Positions 1-6,857 of a DNA stretch of 21,359 nucleotides are shown here, piece after piece. Location: positions 1-21,359 of the forward strand of contig CAKUBJ010000029.1 in the NCBI GenBank assembly GCA_934636905.1. The letters run 5' to 3'. Position 1 is the stretch's first letter. Each line of letters starts with the position of its first letter. Made by a program: the position numbers and the translations under genes. The stretch is from an uncultured Dysosmobacter sp. (GTDB taxonomy: Bacteria; Bacillota; Clostridia; Oscillospirales; Oscillospiraceae). The notes below the pieces were generated by a model that did no database searches, was not told the origin of the DNA, and worked only from the letters and a program-made list of their open reading frames with translations.

Positions 1-48
1 CCATTCAGTGTGGGGGCGTGGTTGCGGGGCGGCTCGAGACGGGGGAAC

Positions 49-94
49 GACACCCTTCTTGGGTTTCCCGCGCACACTCTTCCTTACCGTTGCG
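49..94 (-). repeat. 46-bp dispersed repeat, copy A
   Basis: This segment matches the reverse complement of 12919-12964 with 4 mismatches in 46 positions; the first 23 bases are identical. Past the 46 bases, a weaker similarity continues to a shared TTTATCG. On the minus strand it contains CCC-AAGAA-GGG, the core of the hairpin seen in the other copy. No target-site duplication or open reading frame with family similarity is visible, so its mobility is unknown. Confidence 0.75.
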
Positions 95-225
95 AAAGAC
101 TTCCTGTTTTATCGACAGTCTCCTCTTTATTCTCTCAGACTGTCCTCTATTTTACGGCAAAACGCCCCTCCGGTCAACGGCAGGCACGGAGAATTTTCCG
201 TATCCGATTTGTAACCGAATCCGCC

Positions 226-254
226 TTGACATCCGTATCCCGTTCTGCTACGTT
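226..254 (+). promoter_or_regulatory. Possible promoter for the deacetylase gene
   Basis: A perfect -35 box TTGACA (226-231) is followed after 17 bases by TACGTT (249-254), a poor -10 box with 3 of 6 matches. It lies 64 bases upstream of the first likely start codon. The -35 box and spacing are good, the -10 is weak. Confidence 0.3.
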
Positions 255-318
255 GGGGGCAGCAAAACGCCCCCGCTGCGGGGCGCAATTCAAAAAAGGA
301 TGGAAGCGGGGAAATGAT

Positions 319-1146
319 ATGGAATGGAAAGCAAGAGAGAGAGAGAGAGAGACGATGAGGCGCGCCGCTGCTGCGGCGGTGATGCTGCTGGTGTCCGCCG
401 TCCTCTGTGTGTTGATTGACCGGATGCCGGAGCCGGTGCGGGAGCCGCTGCCGGTGCTGATGTACCACCACATGGTGCCGGAGGGGCAGGAGTGCAACGC
501 CATGACCGTAACCCCGGAAAAGTTCCGGCGGGATTTGGAAACCATTCTGGAAAAGGGCTATACCCCGGTACTGCCCCGGGAACTGGCATCAGGCGAACCG
601 TTGCCGGAAAAGCCCATCCTCATCACCTTTGACGACGGCTACCGCAGCAATTACAGACTTGTGTACCCCATTTTGCAGGAGTACGGCGTAAAGGCCTGCA
701 TCTCCATTATCGTGCTGATGCCGGATCTGCCCACGGATAATTTCTGCATCTGGTCGGAACTGCGGGAGATGACGGACTCCGGGCTGGTGGAAATCGGCTC
801 CCACAGCTACCGCCTCCACAATCTGGGAGAGGACAAGGGCAATTACGAAAAGGACGGCGCCAACGGCGTGGAGCGCCGGAGGGGTGAGTCCGACGCGGAA
901 TTCCAGACCCGGGTGCTGGACGACATTCAGCTGAGCCATGACCGCATTGCGGAGGAGTTGGGCAGCGTCACCTGCTTTGCCTATCCCTTCGGCTGCTCCG
1001 ACCCGGACGCCAAAGCGCTGGTGGATGAACTGTTCCCCGTGACGCTGATGACTGTCCCCCGCTGCGGGGATCTGGCGAAGGGGCTGCACGACCTGCCCCG
1101 GTACACCGTCACCATGCAGACGGATCTGGCAAAGCTGCTGAAATAA
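319..1146 (+). CDS. Membrane-anchored polysaccharide deacetylase
   Basis: This is a 275-residue NodB-type carbohydrate esterase (CE4). It probably removes N-acetyl groups from a surface or cell-wall polysaccharide outside the cell. A hydrophobic segment at about residues 15-34 looks like an uncleaved signal anchor. The motif LPVLMYHH (44-51) is followed by TFDDGY (103-108), whose Asp pair covers the catalytic base and a metal ligand. GSHSYRLHN (160-168) supplies the metal-binding histidines H162 and H167; the H-x4-H spacing is like that of PgaB/IcaB-type enzymes. Two starts compete. ATG 319 has AGCGGGGA seven bases upstream. ATG 355 gives 263 residues and is preceded only by an AG dinucleotide tract, a weak Shine-Dalgarno substitute. 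With the first start the tract is coding (Arg-Glu repeats). A terminator follows. The substrate cannot be told from sequence. Confidence 0.85.
   Translation: MEWKARERERETMRRAAAAAVMLLVSAVLCVLIDRMPEPVREPLPVLMYHHMVPEGQECNAMTVTPEKFRRDLETILEKGYTPVLPRELASGEPLPEKPILITFDDGYRSNYRLVYPILQEYGVKACISIIVLMPDLPTDNFCIWSELREMTDSGLVEIGSHSYRLHNLGEDKGNYEKDGANGVERRRGESDAEFQTRVLDDIQLSHDRIAEELGSVTCFAYPFGCSDPDAKALVDELFPVTLMTVPRCGDLAKGLHDLPRYTVTMQTDLAKLLK
334..352 (+). repeat. AG dinucleotide tract (9.5 units)
   Basis: Nineteen bases of uninterrupted AG repeat lie between the two candidate start codons (319 and 355) of the polysaccharide deacetylase. If translation starts at 319, a change of unit number not divisible by three units shifts the frame. 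If it starts at 355, the tract is the ribosome binding region. Confidence 0.9.
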
Positions 1147-1200
1147 AAGGCGCAGGCGCAGGGAAACGGCCGCGCAGGATGCAGAACGTATAACGGAACG

Positions 1201-1245
1201 GCCGCCCGGGATTTGAACCCGGGCGGCGTTTCTTCTCCATTTTTG
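1201..1245 (+). terminator. Terminator after the deacetylase gene
   Basis: A perfect 10-bp stem (GCCGCCCGGG 1201-1210 with CCCGGGCGGC 1218-1227) and a 7-base loop are followed by a T-rich stretch ending in five T residues. It lies 55 bases after the deacetylase stop codon and just before the promoter of the next operon. Confidence 0.8.
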
Positions 1246-1246
1246 T

Positions 1247-1275
1247 TGGACATTCCGGAAAGGCTGTGGTATACT
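1247..1275 (+). promoter_or_regulatory. Sigma-A type promoter of the tagA-tmk operon
   Basis: TGGACA (1247-1252) and TATACT (1270-1275) are separated by 17 bases. Each differs from the sigma-A consensus at one position. The predicted transcript starts about 25 bases before the tagA start codon. Confidence 0.65.
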
Positions 1276-1307
1276 TATGCTGTATGACTATGCAAGAGGT
1301 GAACATC

Positions 1308-2030
1308 ATGCGGATTGACGTGCTGGGCGTCGGCTTTGACAATGTAACCATGGCGGAAGCCGTGGAGCGGGGGGCGGCGCTGCTGGAGGAGCCGGGGTGC
1401 CGCTATGTGGTGACCCCCAATCCGGAGATTGTGGAGGTCTGCCGGGAAAATCCGGCGGCCATGGCCGCCGTCAACGGGGCGGCACTGGTGCTGCCGGACG
1501 GCGTCGGCGTGGTAAAGGGGGCGGCCATGCTGGGCACCCCCCTGAAGGAAAAGACCCCCGGCATTGAATTTGCCGCCGGGCTGATGGGCAAAATGGCAGA
1601 GAAGGGACAGTCCCTCTATCTGCTGGGCGCCAAGCCCGGCGTGGCGGAGTTGGCGGCGGAGCGGCTGCAAAAGCAGTACCCCGGACTGAAAATCGCCGGC
1701 ACCCACGACGGCTATTTCAAAGAGGATGCCCCGGTGGTGGAAGCCATCCGGGAAAGCGGCGCGGACTGCGTGTTTGTGTGTCTGGGCGCCCCCAAGCAGG
1801 AACTGTGGATGGCGAAGAACGGCCCGGCCACCGGGGCGCACCTGCTGTGCGGCCTGGGAGGCAGCCTGGACGTGTTTGCCGGCACCGTGGCTCGGGCACC
1901 GAAATTCTGGTCCGACCACGGGCTGGAGTGGTTCTACCGCCTGTGTAAGGAGCCCCGGCGCATCGGCCGGATGATGAAGCTGCCGCTGTTTCTTGTCCAT
2001 GTGCGGCAGGAGAAAGGAAAGCGGAAATGA
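1308..2030 (+). CDS. tagA: WecG/TagA/CpsF family glycosyltransferase
   Basis: This 240-residue GT26-family enzyme probably transfers an N-acetylmannosamine-type sugar from UDP-sugar to an undecaprenyl-diphosphate-linked GlcNAc acceptor, an early step in teichoic acid or related glycopolymer synthesis at the inner membrane face. Recognisable family blocks are VTPNPEIVEVCRENP near residue 33, LPDGVGVV, the AGTHDGYF block, VFVCLGAPKQELWM, and a C-terminal GLGGSLDVFAG plus GLEWFYRLCKEPRR. The start at 1308 is chosen because AGAGGTGA precedes it at good spacing and MRIDVLG begins the conserved region. Upstream in-frame codons overlap the promoter. The stop codon overlaps the tmk start by four bases (ATGA), indicating translational coupling. 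No other teichoic acid genes are in view, so the polymer is unknown. Confidence 0.9.
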   Translation: MRIDVLGVGFDNVTMAEAVERGAALLEEPGCRYVVTPNPEIVEVCRENPAAMAAVNGAALVLPDGVGVVKGAAMLGTPLKEKTPGIEFAAGLMGKMAEKGQSLYLLGAKPGVAELAAERLQKQYPGLKIAGTHDGYFKEDAPVVEAIRESGADCVFVCLGAPKQELWMAKNGPATGAHLLCGLGGSLDVFAGTVARAPKFWSDHGLEWFYRLCKEPRRIGRMMKLPLFLVHVRQEKGKRK

Positions 2031-2692
2031 AGGGTCGGCTCATCGTATTTGAGGGGACGGACGGTTCCGGCAAGGCCACCCAGTCCCGCCTGCTGTGCCG
2101 GTATCTGGAGCAGCAGGGCATCCCCTATCGGAACATCACCTTTCCCCGGTACGGCAAGCCCTCCGCCGCCATGGTGCAGGAGTATCTGGAGGGGAAGCTG
2201 GGCAGACACCCCGGGGATGTGAACGCCTATGCGGCGTCATTGATGTTCTCCATGGATCGCTACGCCTCCTACAAGCAGGACTGGGGTGCCTTCTACGAGG
2301 CCGGCGGGCTGGTGGTGGCGGATCGCTACACCACCTCCAACGCCGTCCATCAGGCCTCCAAGCTGCCGGAGGGACAGCGGAAAGCGTTTCTGGACTGGCT
2401 GTTTGAACTGGAATACGGAAAGCTGGGGCTGCCGGAGCCGGATCTGGTAATCTATCTGGATATGCCTACGGAAATCACGGAGAAGATGATGCGCCGCCGG
2501 GAGGCGGACACCGGCACCCACGCGGACATCCACGAGCAGGATGAGACGTATCTGAAAAACTGCCGCGCCGCCGCCGGACACATTGCGGAGGACTGCGGCT
2601 GGGCGGTGATCCGCTGCGGCAGAGACGGGGAACCCCGCCAGGTGGAGGACATCCATGCGGAGGTCTGCCGCGTGGTGAAGCCGCTGCTGTAA
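2027..2692 (+). CDS. tmk: Thymidylate kinase
   Basis: This 221-residue dTMP kinase (dTMP to dTDP using ATP, cytoplasmic, DNA precursor synthesis) has P-loop GTDGSGKAT (10-18), the FPRYGKPSA substrate block (39-47), the DRY motif of the family (99-101), and an Arg-rich lid near residues 155-158. The length is ordinary. Odd point: the residue after the P-loop Lys16 is Ala17, where most P-loop kinases carry Ser or Thr to help hold magnesium; Thr18 follows. A variant clostridial subgroup or a related deoxynucleoside monophosphate kinase is possible. The start overlaps the tagA stop. GC-rich hairpins without a T-run follow. Confidence 0.88.
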   Translation: MKGRLIVFEGTDGSGKATQSRLLCRYLEQQGIPYRNITFPRYGKPSAAMVQEYLEGKLGRHPGDVNAYAASLMFSMDRYASYKQDWGAFYEAGGLVVADRYTTSNAVHQASKLPEGQRKAFLDWLFELEYGKLGLPEPDLVIYLDMPTEITEKMMRRREADTGTHADIHEQDETYLKNCRAAAGHIAEDCGWAVIRCGRDGEPRQVEDIHAEVCRVVKPLL

Positions 2693-2694
2693 GG

Positions 2695-2723
2695 CCGCCT
2701 GCCTCAGGCGGGGACGCCCCGCC
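2695..2723. other. Overlapping GC-rich hairpins between convergent genes
   Basis: CCGCCTG (2695-2701) pairs with CAGGCGG (2705-2711). Alternatively GGCGGGG (2707-2713) pairs with CCCCGCC (2717-2723). The two stems exclude each other. They sit between the ends of tmk and the minus-strand small membrane gene. Neither is followed by a T-run, so termination is only possible, not shown. Confidence 0.5.
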
Positions 2724-2728
2724 CGGAG

Positions 2729-2845
2729 TCAGCAGCAGCCGTTGTCGCAGCTGCATCCGCTGCCGCAGCAGACCAGCACCAGAATCAGGATGAGAATGAC
2801 CCACAGCCAGGAATTGCCGAAGTTGTTGGAGTCGTTGCAGCACAT
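2729..2845 (-). CDS. Small Cys-rich single-pass membrane peptide
   Basis: This is a 38-residue reading frame. The N-terminus MCCNDSNNFGNSW is followed by a hydrophobic helix (WVILILILVLV, about 15-25) and a Cys/Gly-rich tail with six cysteines (CCGSGCSCDNGCC). It starts at 2845 behind a strong G-rich ribosome binding site (AAAGGGGGG). The layout resembles the very small membrane proteins of spore formers loosely grouped as YjcZ-like, but I cannot assign it to a family with certainty. It is transcribed opposite to its neighbours and has a gene to itself. The clustered cysteines could bind metal or form disulfides; that is inference. Confidence 0.6.
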   Translation of the reverse strand: MCCNDSNNFGNSWLWVILILILVLVCCGSGCSCDNGCC

Positions 2846-2986
2846 ACCATGCCCCCCTTTCCAAAATGGATGGGCTATTGTATGCCGGAACCACCGGAAA
2901 GCGGGCATGACCACCGGAAAAAAGGCCGGATTGGAAACCATTCGCCCCGTTTCGCCCTGCGGAACGGAGGAGGCAAGGAGGAAGCC

Positions 2987-4156
2987 ATGTCTGAATACAG
3001 GAGAGACGATACCGCCAGCTGGGACACCCGGGAGGTGCGGCGGGCGCAGAGCGGTCAGCACGCCGCCCCGACGGAACGCCCCCGGAGCCGTCCCCGGCGC
3101 CGCCGGAGAAACCCCTTTCTGGGATTTGTGGGCTATGTGGTTTTTGTGGCGCTGGCCTCTGCCCTTCTGGCAGGGGCAGGCTGGATGCTTGGCTCCGATT
3201 TCTGCGCCTTTAACCGGGGCACCATGACCAAAGCCACCGTGGAGGTGACGGCGGAGGACACCGTGGCCTCCGTGGCGGACAAATTACAGAACGCAGGGCT
3301 GATTAAATACAAGTGGTTCTTCAAACTCTACGCCGGGATTTCCCACGCAGACAGGAAAATCGGCATCGGCACCTATGAACTGAACACGGAGATGGACTAC
3401 CGGGCGCTGATTCTGGAGATGCACAATGCCTCCGGCAACCTGACGGCGGAAACTGTCACCGTCACCATCCCGGAGGGCTATACGGTGATGCAGACCATCC
3501 GCCTGCTGGCGGAAAAGGGCGTCAACACCGAGGAGAACCTGCTGGAGGCCGCCAAAACCGCCAATTTCGACTACAGCTTCATTGACAACAACTCGGAGGA
3601 GGTCAGCCGGCTGGAGGGGTATCTCTTCCCGGACACCTACGAGTTCTACAAGAATCACAACGCCAAAAACGCCCTGGGCAAGCTGATTGACGCCTTCGCC
3701 GACCATGTGGATGAGGAGGCCTTCAACGAGTCCAAGGCCAAGGCCATGGGCTACAGCATGAAGGATGTGGTGATTATCGCCTCCCTCATTGAAAAGGAAA
3801 CCGACGGCACCGACCAGGCGGACATCGCCTCCGTCATCTACAACCGTCTGCAAAACGCGGGAGAAACGGCGGGGCTGCTGCAAATCGATGCTGCAATCCT
3901 GTACGGCCTGCCTGACCACACCGGCGCCATCACCAACGAGGACAAGGCCGTGGACACCCCCTACAACCTCTACCTCCACAAGGGACTGCCCCCCACGGCC
4001 ATTGCCAACCCCGGCAGTACGGCACTGGCGGCGGCCATGAACCCCAGCGACACGGATTACTACTTCTACGCGCTGGGCACCGACGGGCGGCATCATTTCT
4101 CAAAGACACTGGCGGAGCACAACGCCTTTGTGGGGAGCAGCGCCTATGGCGGATAA
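2987..4156 (+). CDS. mltG: Endolytic murein transglycosylase MltG
   Basis: This 389-residue YceG/MltG-family enzyme cleaves nascent glycan strands at the outer face of the membrane and so sets their length. An Arg-rich, disordered N-terminal cytoplasmic tail (1-42) precedes one membrane helix (about 44-68). Then come a LysM-like subdomain and the catalytic domain: YLFPDTYEF (212-220), SLIEKET with catalytic Glu269, the NRLQ block, and C-terminal GLPPTAIANPG. The start at 2987 is chosen for the doubled GGAGGAGG/AAGGAGG signal just upstream. The last 11 bases overlap the following U32 gene, so the two are co-transcribed. In Bacillus the homologue yrrL also lies near U32-family genes, so the neighbourhood is partly conserved. 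Confidence 0.93.
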   Translation: MSEYRRDDTASWDTREVRRAQSGQHAAPTERPRSRPRRRRRNPFLGFVGYVVFVALASALLAGAGWMLGSDFCAFNRGTMTKATVEVTAEDTVASVADKLQNAGLIKYKWFFKLYAGISHADRKIGIGTYELNTEMDYRALILEMHNASGNLTAETVTVTIPEGYTVMQTIRLLAEKGVNTEENLLEAAKTANFDYSFIDNNSEEVSRLEGYLFPDTYEFYKNHNAKNALGKLIDAFADHVDEEAFNESKAKAMGYSMKDVVIIASLIEKETDGTDQADIASVIYNRLQNAGETAGLLQIDAAILYGLPDHTGAITNEDKAVDTPYNLYLHKGLPPTAIANPGSTALAAAMNPSDTDYYFYALGTDGRHHFSKTLAEHNAFVGSSAYGG

Positions 4157-5375
4157 GAGAACAATGCCGGAGCTGCTGGCGCCGGCAGGGGATATGGAAC
4201 GGCTGAAAATGGCCGTGCTCTACGGGGCGGACGCCGTGTATCTGGCAGGCACCTCCTTCGGGATGCGTGCCTTTGCCGGGAACTTCTCCCCGGAGGAACT
4301 GAAAACGGCGGTGGAGTTTGCCCATGCCCACGGGGTGGCCGTCCACTGCACCATCAACACCATGCCCCGGGAGGACGAGATTGTCCGCCTGCCGGAGCAT
4401 CTGGAACGGCTGGAGGACGTCGGGGTGGACGCCGTCATTGTGGCGGATTTGGGGGCCTTTACCCTTGCGGGGAAGTACGCCCCCCGCTGCAAACGCCACA
4501 TTTCCACCCAGGCCAGCATTTCCAATTCCGTTACCGCCAATGCCTGGTACGATTTGGGAGCCTCCCGGGTGATTCTTGCCCGGGAACTGAGTCTGGAGGA
4601 AATCCGCACCATCCGGGAAAAGACCCCGGCGGAACTGGAGATTGAGGCCTTTGTTCACGGCGCCATGTGCGTCAGCTACTCCGGCCGGTGCCTGCTCAGC
4701 AACTACATGACCGGGCGGGACGCCAGCCGGGGGGCCTGCGCCCAGCCCTGCCGCTACCACTACGCCCTCATGGAGGAAAAGCGTCCCGGAGAGTATTTCC
4801 CCATTGAGGAGGACGAAAAGGGCAGCTACATTCTCAATTCCCGGGATATGTGCATGATTGACCATCTGGACGACCTGATGGATGCGGGGCTTTCCAGCCT
4901 GAAAATTGAGGGGCGGGCGAAATCCGCCTACTACGCCGCCATTGTCACCGGCGCCTACCGCCACTGTCTGGACGATGCCGCCGCAGGGCGCCCCATGGAC
5001 CCCGTCTGGCGGGACGAGGTGGAGCACGTCAGCCACCGCCCCTACGCCACCGGTTTCTACTACGGCTATCCCGGCCAGTATTACGAAAACTCCCGCTATA
5101 TCCGGGAGTGGCAGGTGGTGGCACTGGTGACGGCGTGCGATGAGGAGGGCAACGCCGTCATTTCCCTGCGGAACAAGTTCCGCACCGGGGACACCGTGGA
5201 ACTGGTGGGGCCAGATTTGCGGCCCTTTGCCATGACGGTGCCGGAAATGCGGGACGAAAACGGCATTGTCATGGAAGAACCCCGGAACCCGCAGATGCTC
5301 TTGAAACTCAGGCTGTCCCGTCAGGTGCCGCCTATGACCCTGATGCGTCATCAGGTTGAATTATCAGCAAAGTAA
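4146..5375 (+). CDS. U32 family protein, TrhP-like (tRNA uridine hydroxylation)
   Basis: This 409-residue protein belongs to peptidase family U32. Several characterised members (TrhP/YegQ, Bacillus YrrN/YrrO) are not proteases but act in making 5-hydroxyuridine at tRNA position 34 from prephenate-derived chemistry. The N-terminal barrel begins ELLAPAGDMERLK (9-21). The family signature runs from EAFVHGAMC (168-175 region) through GRCLLSNY and RGACAQPCR, giving conserved cysteines at 175, 182, 198 and 202 that fit an iron-sulfur site. The start at 4146 has GGGGAG upstream and overlaps mltG by 11 bases. Assignment to the family is firm. Choice of TrhP over the 23S rRNA hydroxylase RlhA or a protease is inference from size and from the MltG neighbour. 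Confidence 0.85.
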   Translation: MADKRTMPELLAPAGDMERLKMAVLYGADAVYLAGTSFGMRAFAGNFSPEELKTAVEFAHAHGVAVHCTINTMPREDEIVRLPEHLERLEDVGVDAVIVADLGAFTLAGKYAPRCKRHISTQASISNSVTANAWYDLGASRVILARELSLEEIRTIREKTPAELEIEAFVHGAMCVSYSGRCLLSNYMTGRDASRGACAQPCRYHYALMEEKRPGEYFPIEEDEKGSYILNSRDMCMIDHLDDLMDAGLSSLKIEGRAKSAYYAAIVTGAYRHCLDDAAAGRPMDPVWRDEVEHVSHRPYATGFYYGYPGQYYENSRYIREWQVVALVTACDEEGNAVISLRNKFRTGDTVELVGPDLRPFAMTVPEMRDENGIVMEEPRNPQMLLKLRLSRQVPPMTLMRHQVELSAK

Positions 5376-5391
5376 GGAGATTGGAAACGCT

Positions 5392-6789
5392 ATGAATGCG
5401 GACGTTGTCATCATCGGCGCAGGCCCTGCCGGTATTTTTACCGCGCTGGAAATGATTAAAAAGGGAAGCCGGCAGAAGATTGTCATGGTGGAAAAAGGAC
5501 AGGCGGTGGAGAACCGGCACTGCCCCAAGGACAAGACGAAAAAGTGCGTCAACTGCAAGCCCTACTGCCACATCACCACGGGCTTTTCCGGCGCCGGCGC
5601 CTTCTCTGACGGGAAGCTGTCCCTGAGTTATGAGGTAGGCGGCGACCTGCCTACCCTGATTACCCCGGAAGTGGCGCAGGAAACCATCAACTATGCCGAC
5701 GGGATTTATCTGGATTTCGGCGCGGATGAGCACATTGAGGGACTGGGCAACGACGAGGAGCGGAAGGAAATCCGCAAGCACGCCATTCAGGCGGGGCTGA
5801 AGCTGGTGGACTGCCCCATCCGCCACATGGGCACGGAAAAGGCACAGGGCATTTACTACGCCATTGAGAAATATCTTCAGGAAAACGGCGTGGAGATGTA
5901 CTTCGGCTATGAGTGCAGCAACCTGATTCTGGAAAACGACGTCTGCAAGGGCATTTCCGTATCCAACGGCAAGGTGGATATGGAAATCTACGCCAAGCAC
6001 ACCGTGGTGGCCACCGGCCGCCGGGGGGCAGACTGGCTGGAAAAACTCTGCGCGGAGCACAACATTGCCCACGCTCCCGGCACCGTGGACATCGGCGTCC
6101 GGGTGGAGGTGCGCAACGAGGTTATGGAAACCGTGAACCGGGTGCTGTACGAGTCCAAGCTGGTGGGCTATCCCCGCCCCTTCAAGAACAAGGTGCGCAC
6201 CTTCTGCCAGAACCCCGGCGGCTTTGTCAGTCAGGAGAACTACGACAACAATCTGGCAGTGGTCAACGGCCACTCCTTCAAGGAGAAGAAGAGTGACAAC
6301 ACCAACCTCTCCATTCTCTGCTCCCACAACTTCTCCGTGCCTTTCAACCAGCCCATCGCCTACGCCCAGAAGGTGGGCGAACTGACCAATATGCTGGCCA
6401 ACGGCCAGATTCTCGTCCAGCGCTTCGGCGACATTCTGGACGGCAAGCGCACCTGGCAGAAGGAACTGGCCCAGTCCAACATCCGCCCCACCCTGCCGGA
6501 TGCTGTGGCCGGCGACATCACCGCCGCCATGCCCTACCGGGCCATGACCAACATCATCAACTTCATTCAGGCCATGGACTATGTGGTGCCGGGCTTCGCC
6601 GCCTATGAGACGCTGCTGTATTCCCCGGAACTGAAGTTCTACTCCAACCGGGTGAAGATGGACGCGGACTTCAACACCAGCCTGCAGGGGCTTCACTGTC
6701 TGGGAGACAGTTCCGGCTGGACCCGGGGTCTGATGATGGCCTCCGTCATGGGCGTCCTTATGGGACGGAAAATCGCCGAGGAAGGATGA
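5392..6789 (+). CDS. FAD-dependent oxidoreductase, COG2509 type
   Basis: This 465-residue flavoprotein has a dinucleotide-binding fold at the N-terminus (VVIIGAGPAG, glycines 9, 11 and 14) and a second nucleotide-contact block, VVATGRRGADW. The hallmark is a cysteine cluster, C45-x7-C53-x2-C56-x3-C60, followed by GFSGAGAFSDGK (65-76). This marks the widespread but functionally uncharacterised COG2509 group. The cysteines could hold an iron-sulfur cluster near the flavin. The C-terminal GDSSGWTRGLMMASVMG is typical for FAD binding. The start at 5392 is preferred; AAGGAG lies 12 bases upstream, slightly far. It follows the U32 gene by 16 bases and is probably in the same operon, which ends at a strong terminator. 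Substrate and electron partner are unknown. Confidence 0.82.
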   Translation: MNADVVIIGAGPAGIFTALEMIKKGSRQKIVMVEKGQAVENRHCPKDKTKKCVNCKPYCHITTGFSGAGAFSDGKLSLSYEVGGDLPTLITPEVAQETINYADGIYLDFGADEHIEGLGNDEERKEIRKHAIQAGLKLVDCPIRHMGTEKAQGIYYAIEKYLQENGVEMYFGYECSNLILENDVCKGISVSNGKVDMEIYAKHTVVATGRRGADWLEKLCAEHNIAHAPGTVDIGVRVEVRNEVMETVNRVLYESKLVGYPRPFKNKVRTFCQNPGGFVSQENYDNNLAVVNGHSFKEKKSDNTNLSILCSHNFSVPFNQPIAYAQKVGELTNMLANGQILVQRFGDILDGKRTWQKELAQSNIRPTLPDAVAGDITAAMPYRAMTNIINFIQAMDYVVPGFAAYETLLYSPELKFYSNRVKMDADFNTSLQGLHCLGDSSGWTRGLMMASVMGVLMGRKIAEEG

Positions 6790-6796
6790 ACCGTAT

Positions 6797-6833
6797 AAAA
6801 CCCCCGGGCTTCTCATGGAAGCCCGGGGGTTTT
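6797..6833. terminator. Bidirectional terminator
   Basis: A perfect 12-bp stem (6801-6812 with 6818-6829) with a 5-base loop is flanked by AAAA on the left and TTTT on the right. It can end the FAD oxidoreductase operon on the plus strand and the DMT transporter gene on the minus strand. Confidence 0.92.
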
Positions 6834-6857
6834 GTCGGCAGATTTTTGTCGGCAAAC

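Larger units (their letters stand above)
1..318. other. Gene-free left edge
   Basis: No convincing gene is seen here. The deacetylase reading frame stays open through this stretch, but it has no family similarity and no start with a ribosome binding site before 319. The stretch holds a dispersed repeat (49-94), a possible promoter (226-254) and a short GC hairpin (GGGGGC at 255-260 with GCCCCC at 269-274). A 10-base string, CAAAACGCCC, occurs around both 162 and 263. Confidence 0.6.

Noticed and set aside
334..352. Sequencing or assembly artefact as the explanation for the AG tract
   Set aside because: It cannot be excluded from sequence alone, but the downstream coding frame is intact from both starts, so the tract was kept as a feature.
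1201..1227. GGATTTGAACC core resembling the reverse complement of a tRNA T-arm
   Set aside because: No D-arm, anticodon arm or CCA end fits on either strand, and the palindrome plus T-rich tail is explained as a terminator.
2695..2723. tmk terminator
   Set aside because: The stems are strong but no T-run follows on either strand.
5332..6855. Long open frame on the minus strand opposite the FAD oxidoreductase gene
   Set aside because: It is a mirror of GC-rich codon use in the real gene, has no ribosome binding site, and shows His/Val/Gly-rich composition without family motifs. The same holds for the minus-strand frame at 3930-5351.
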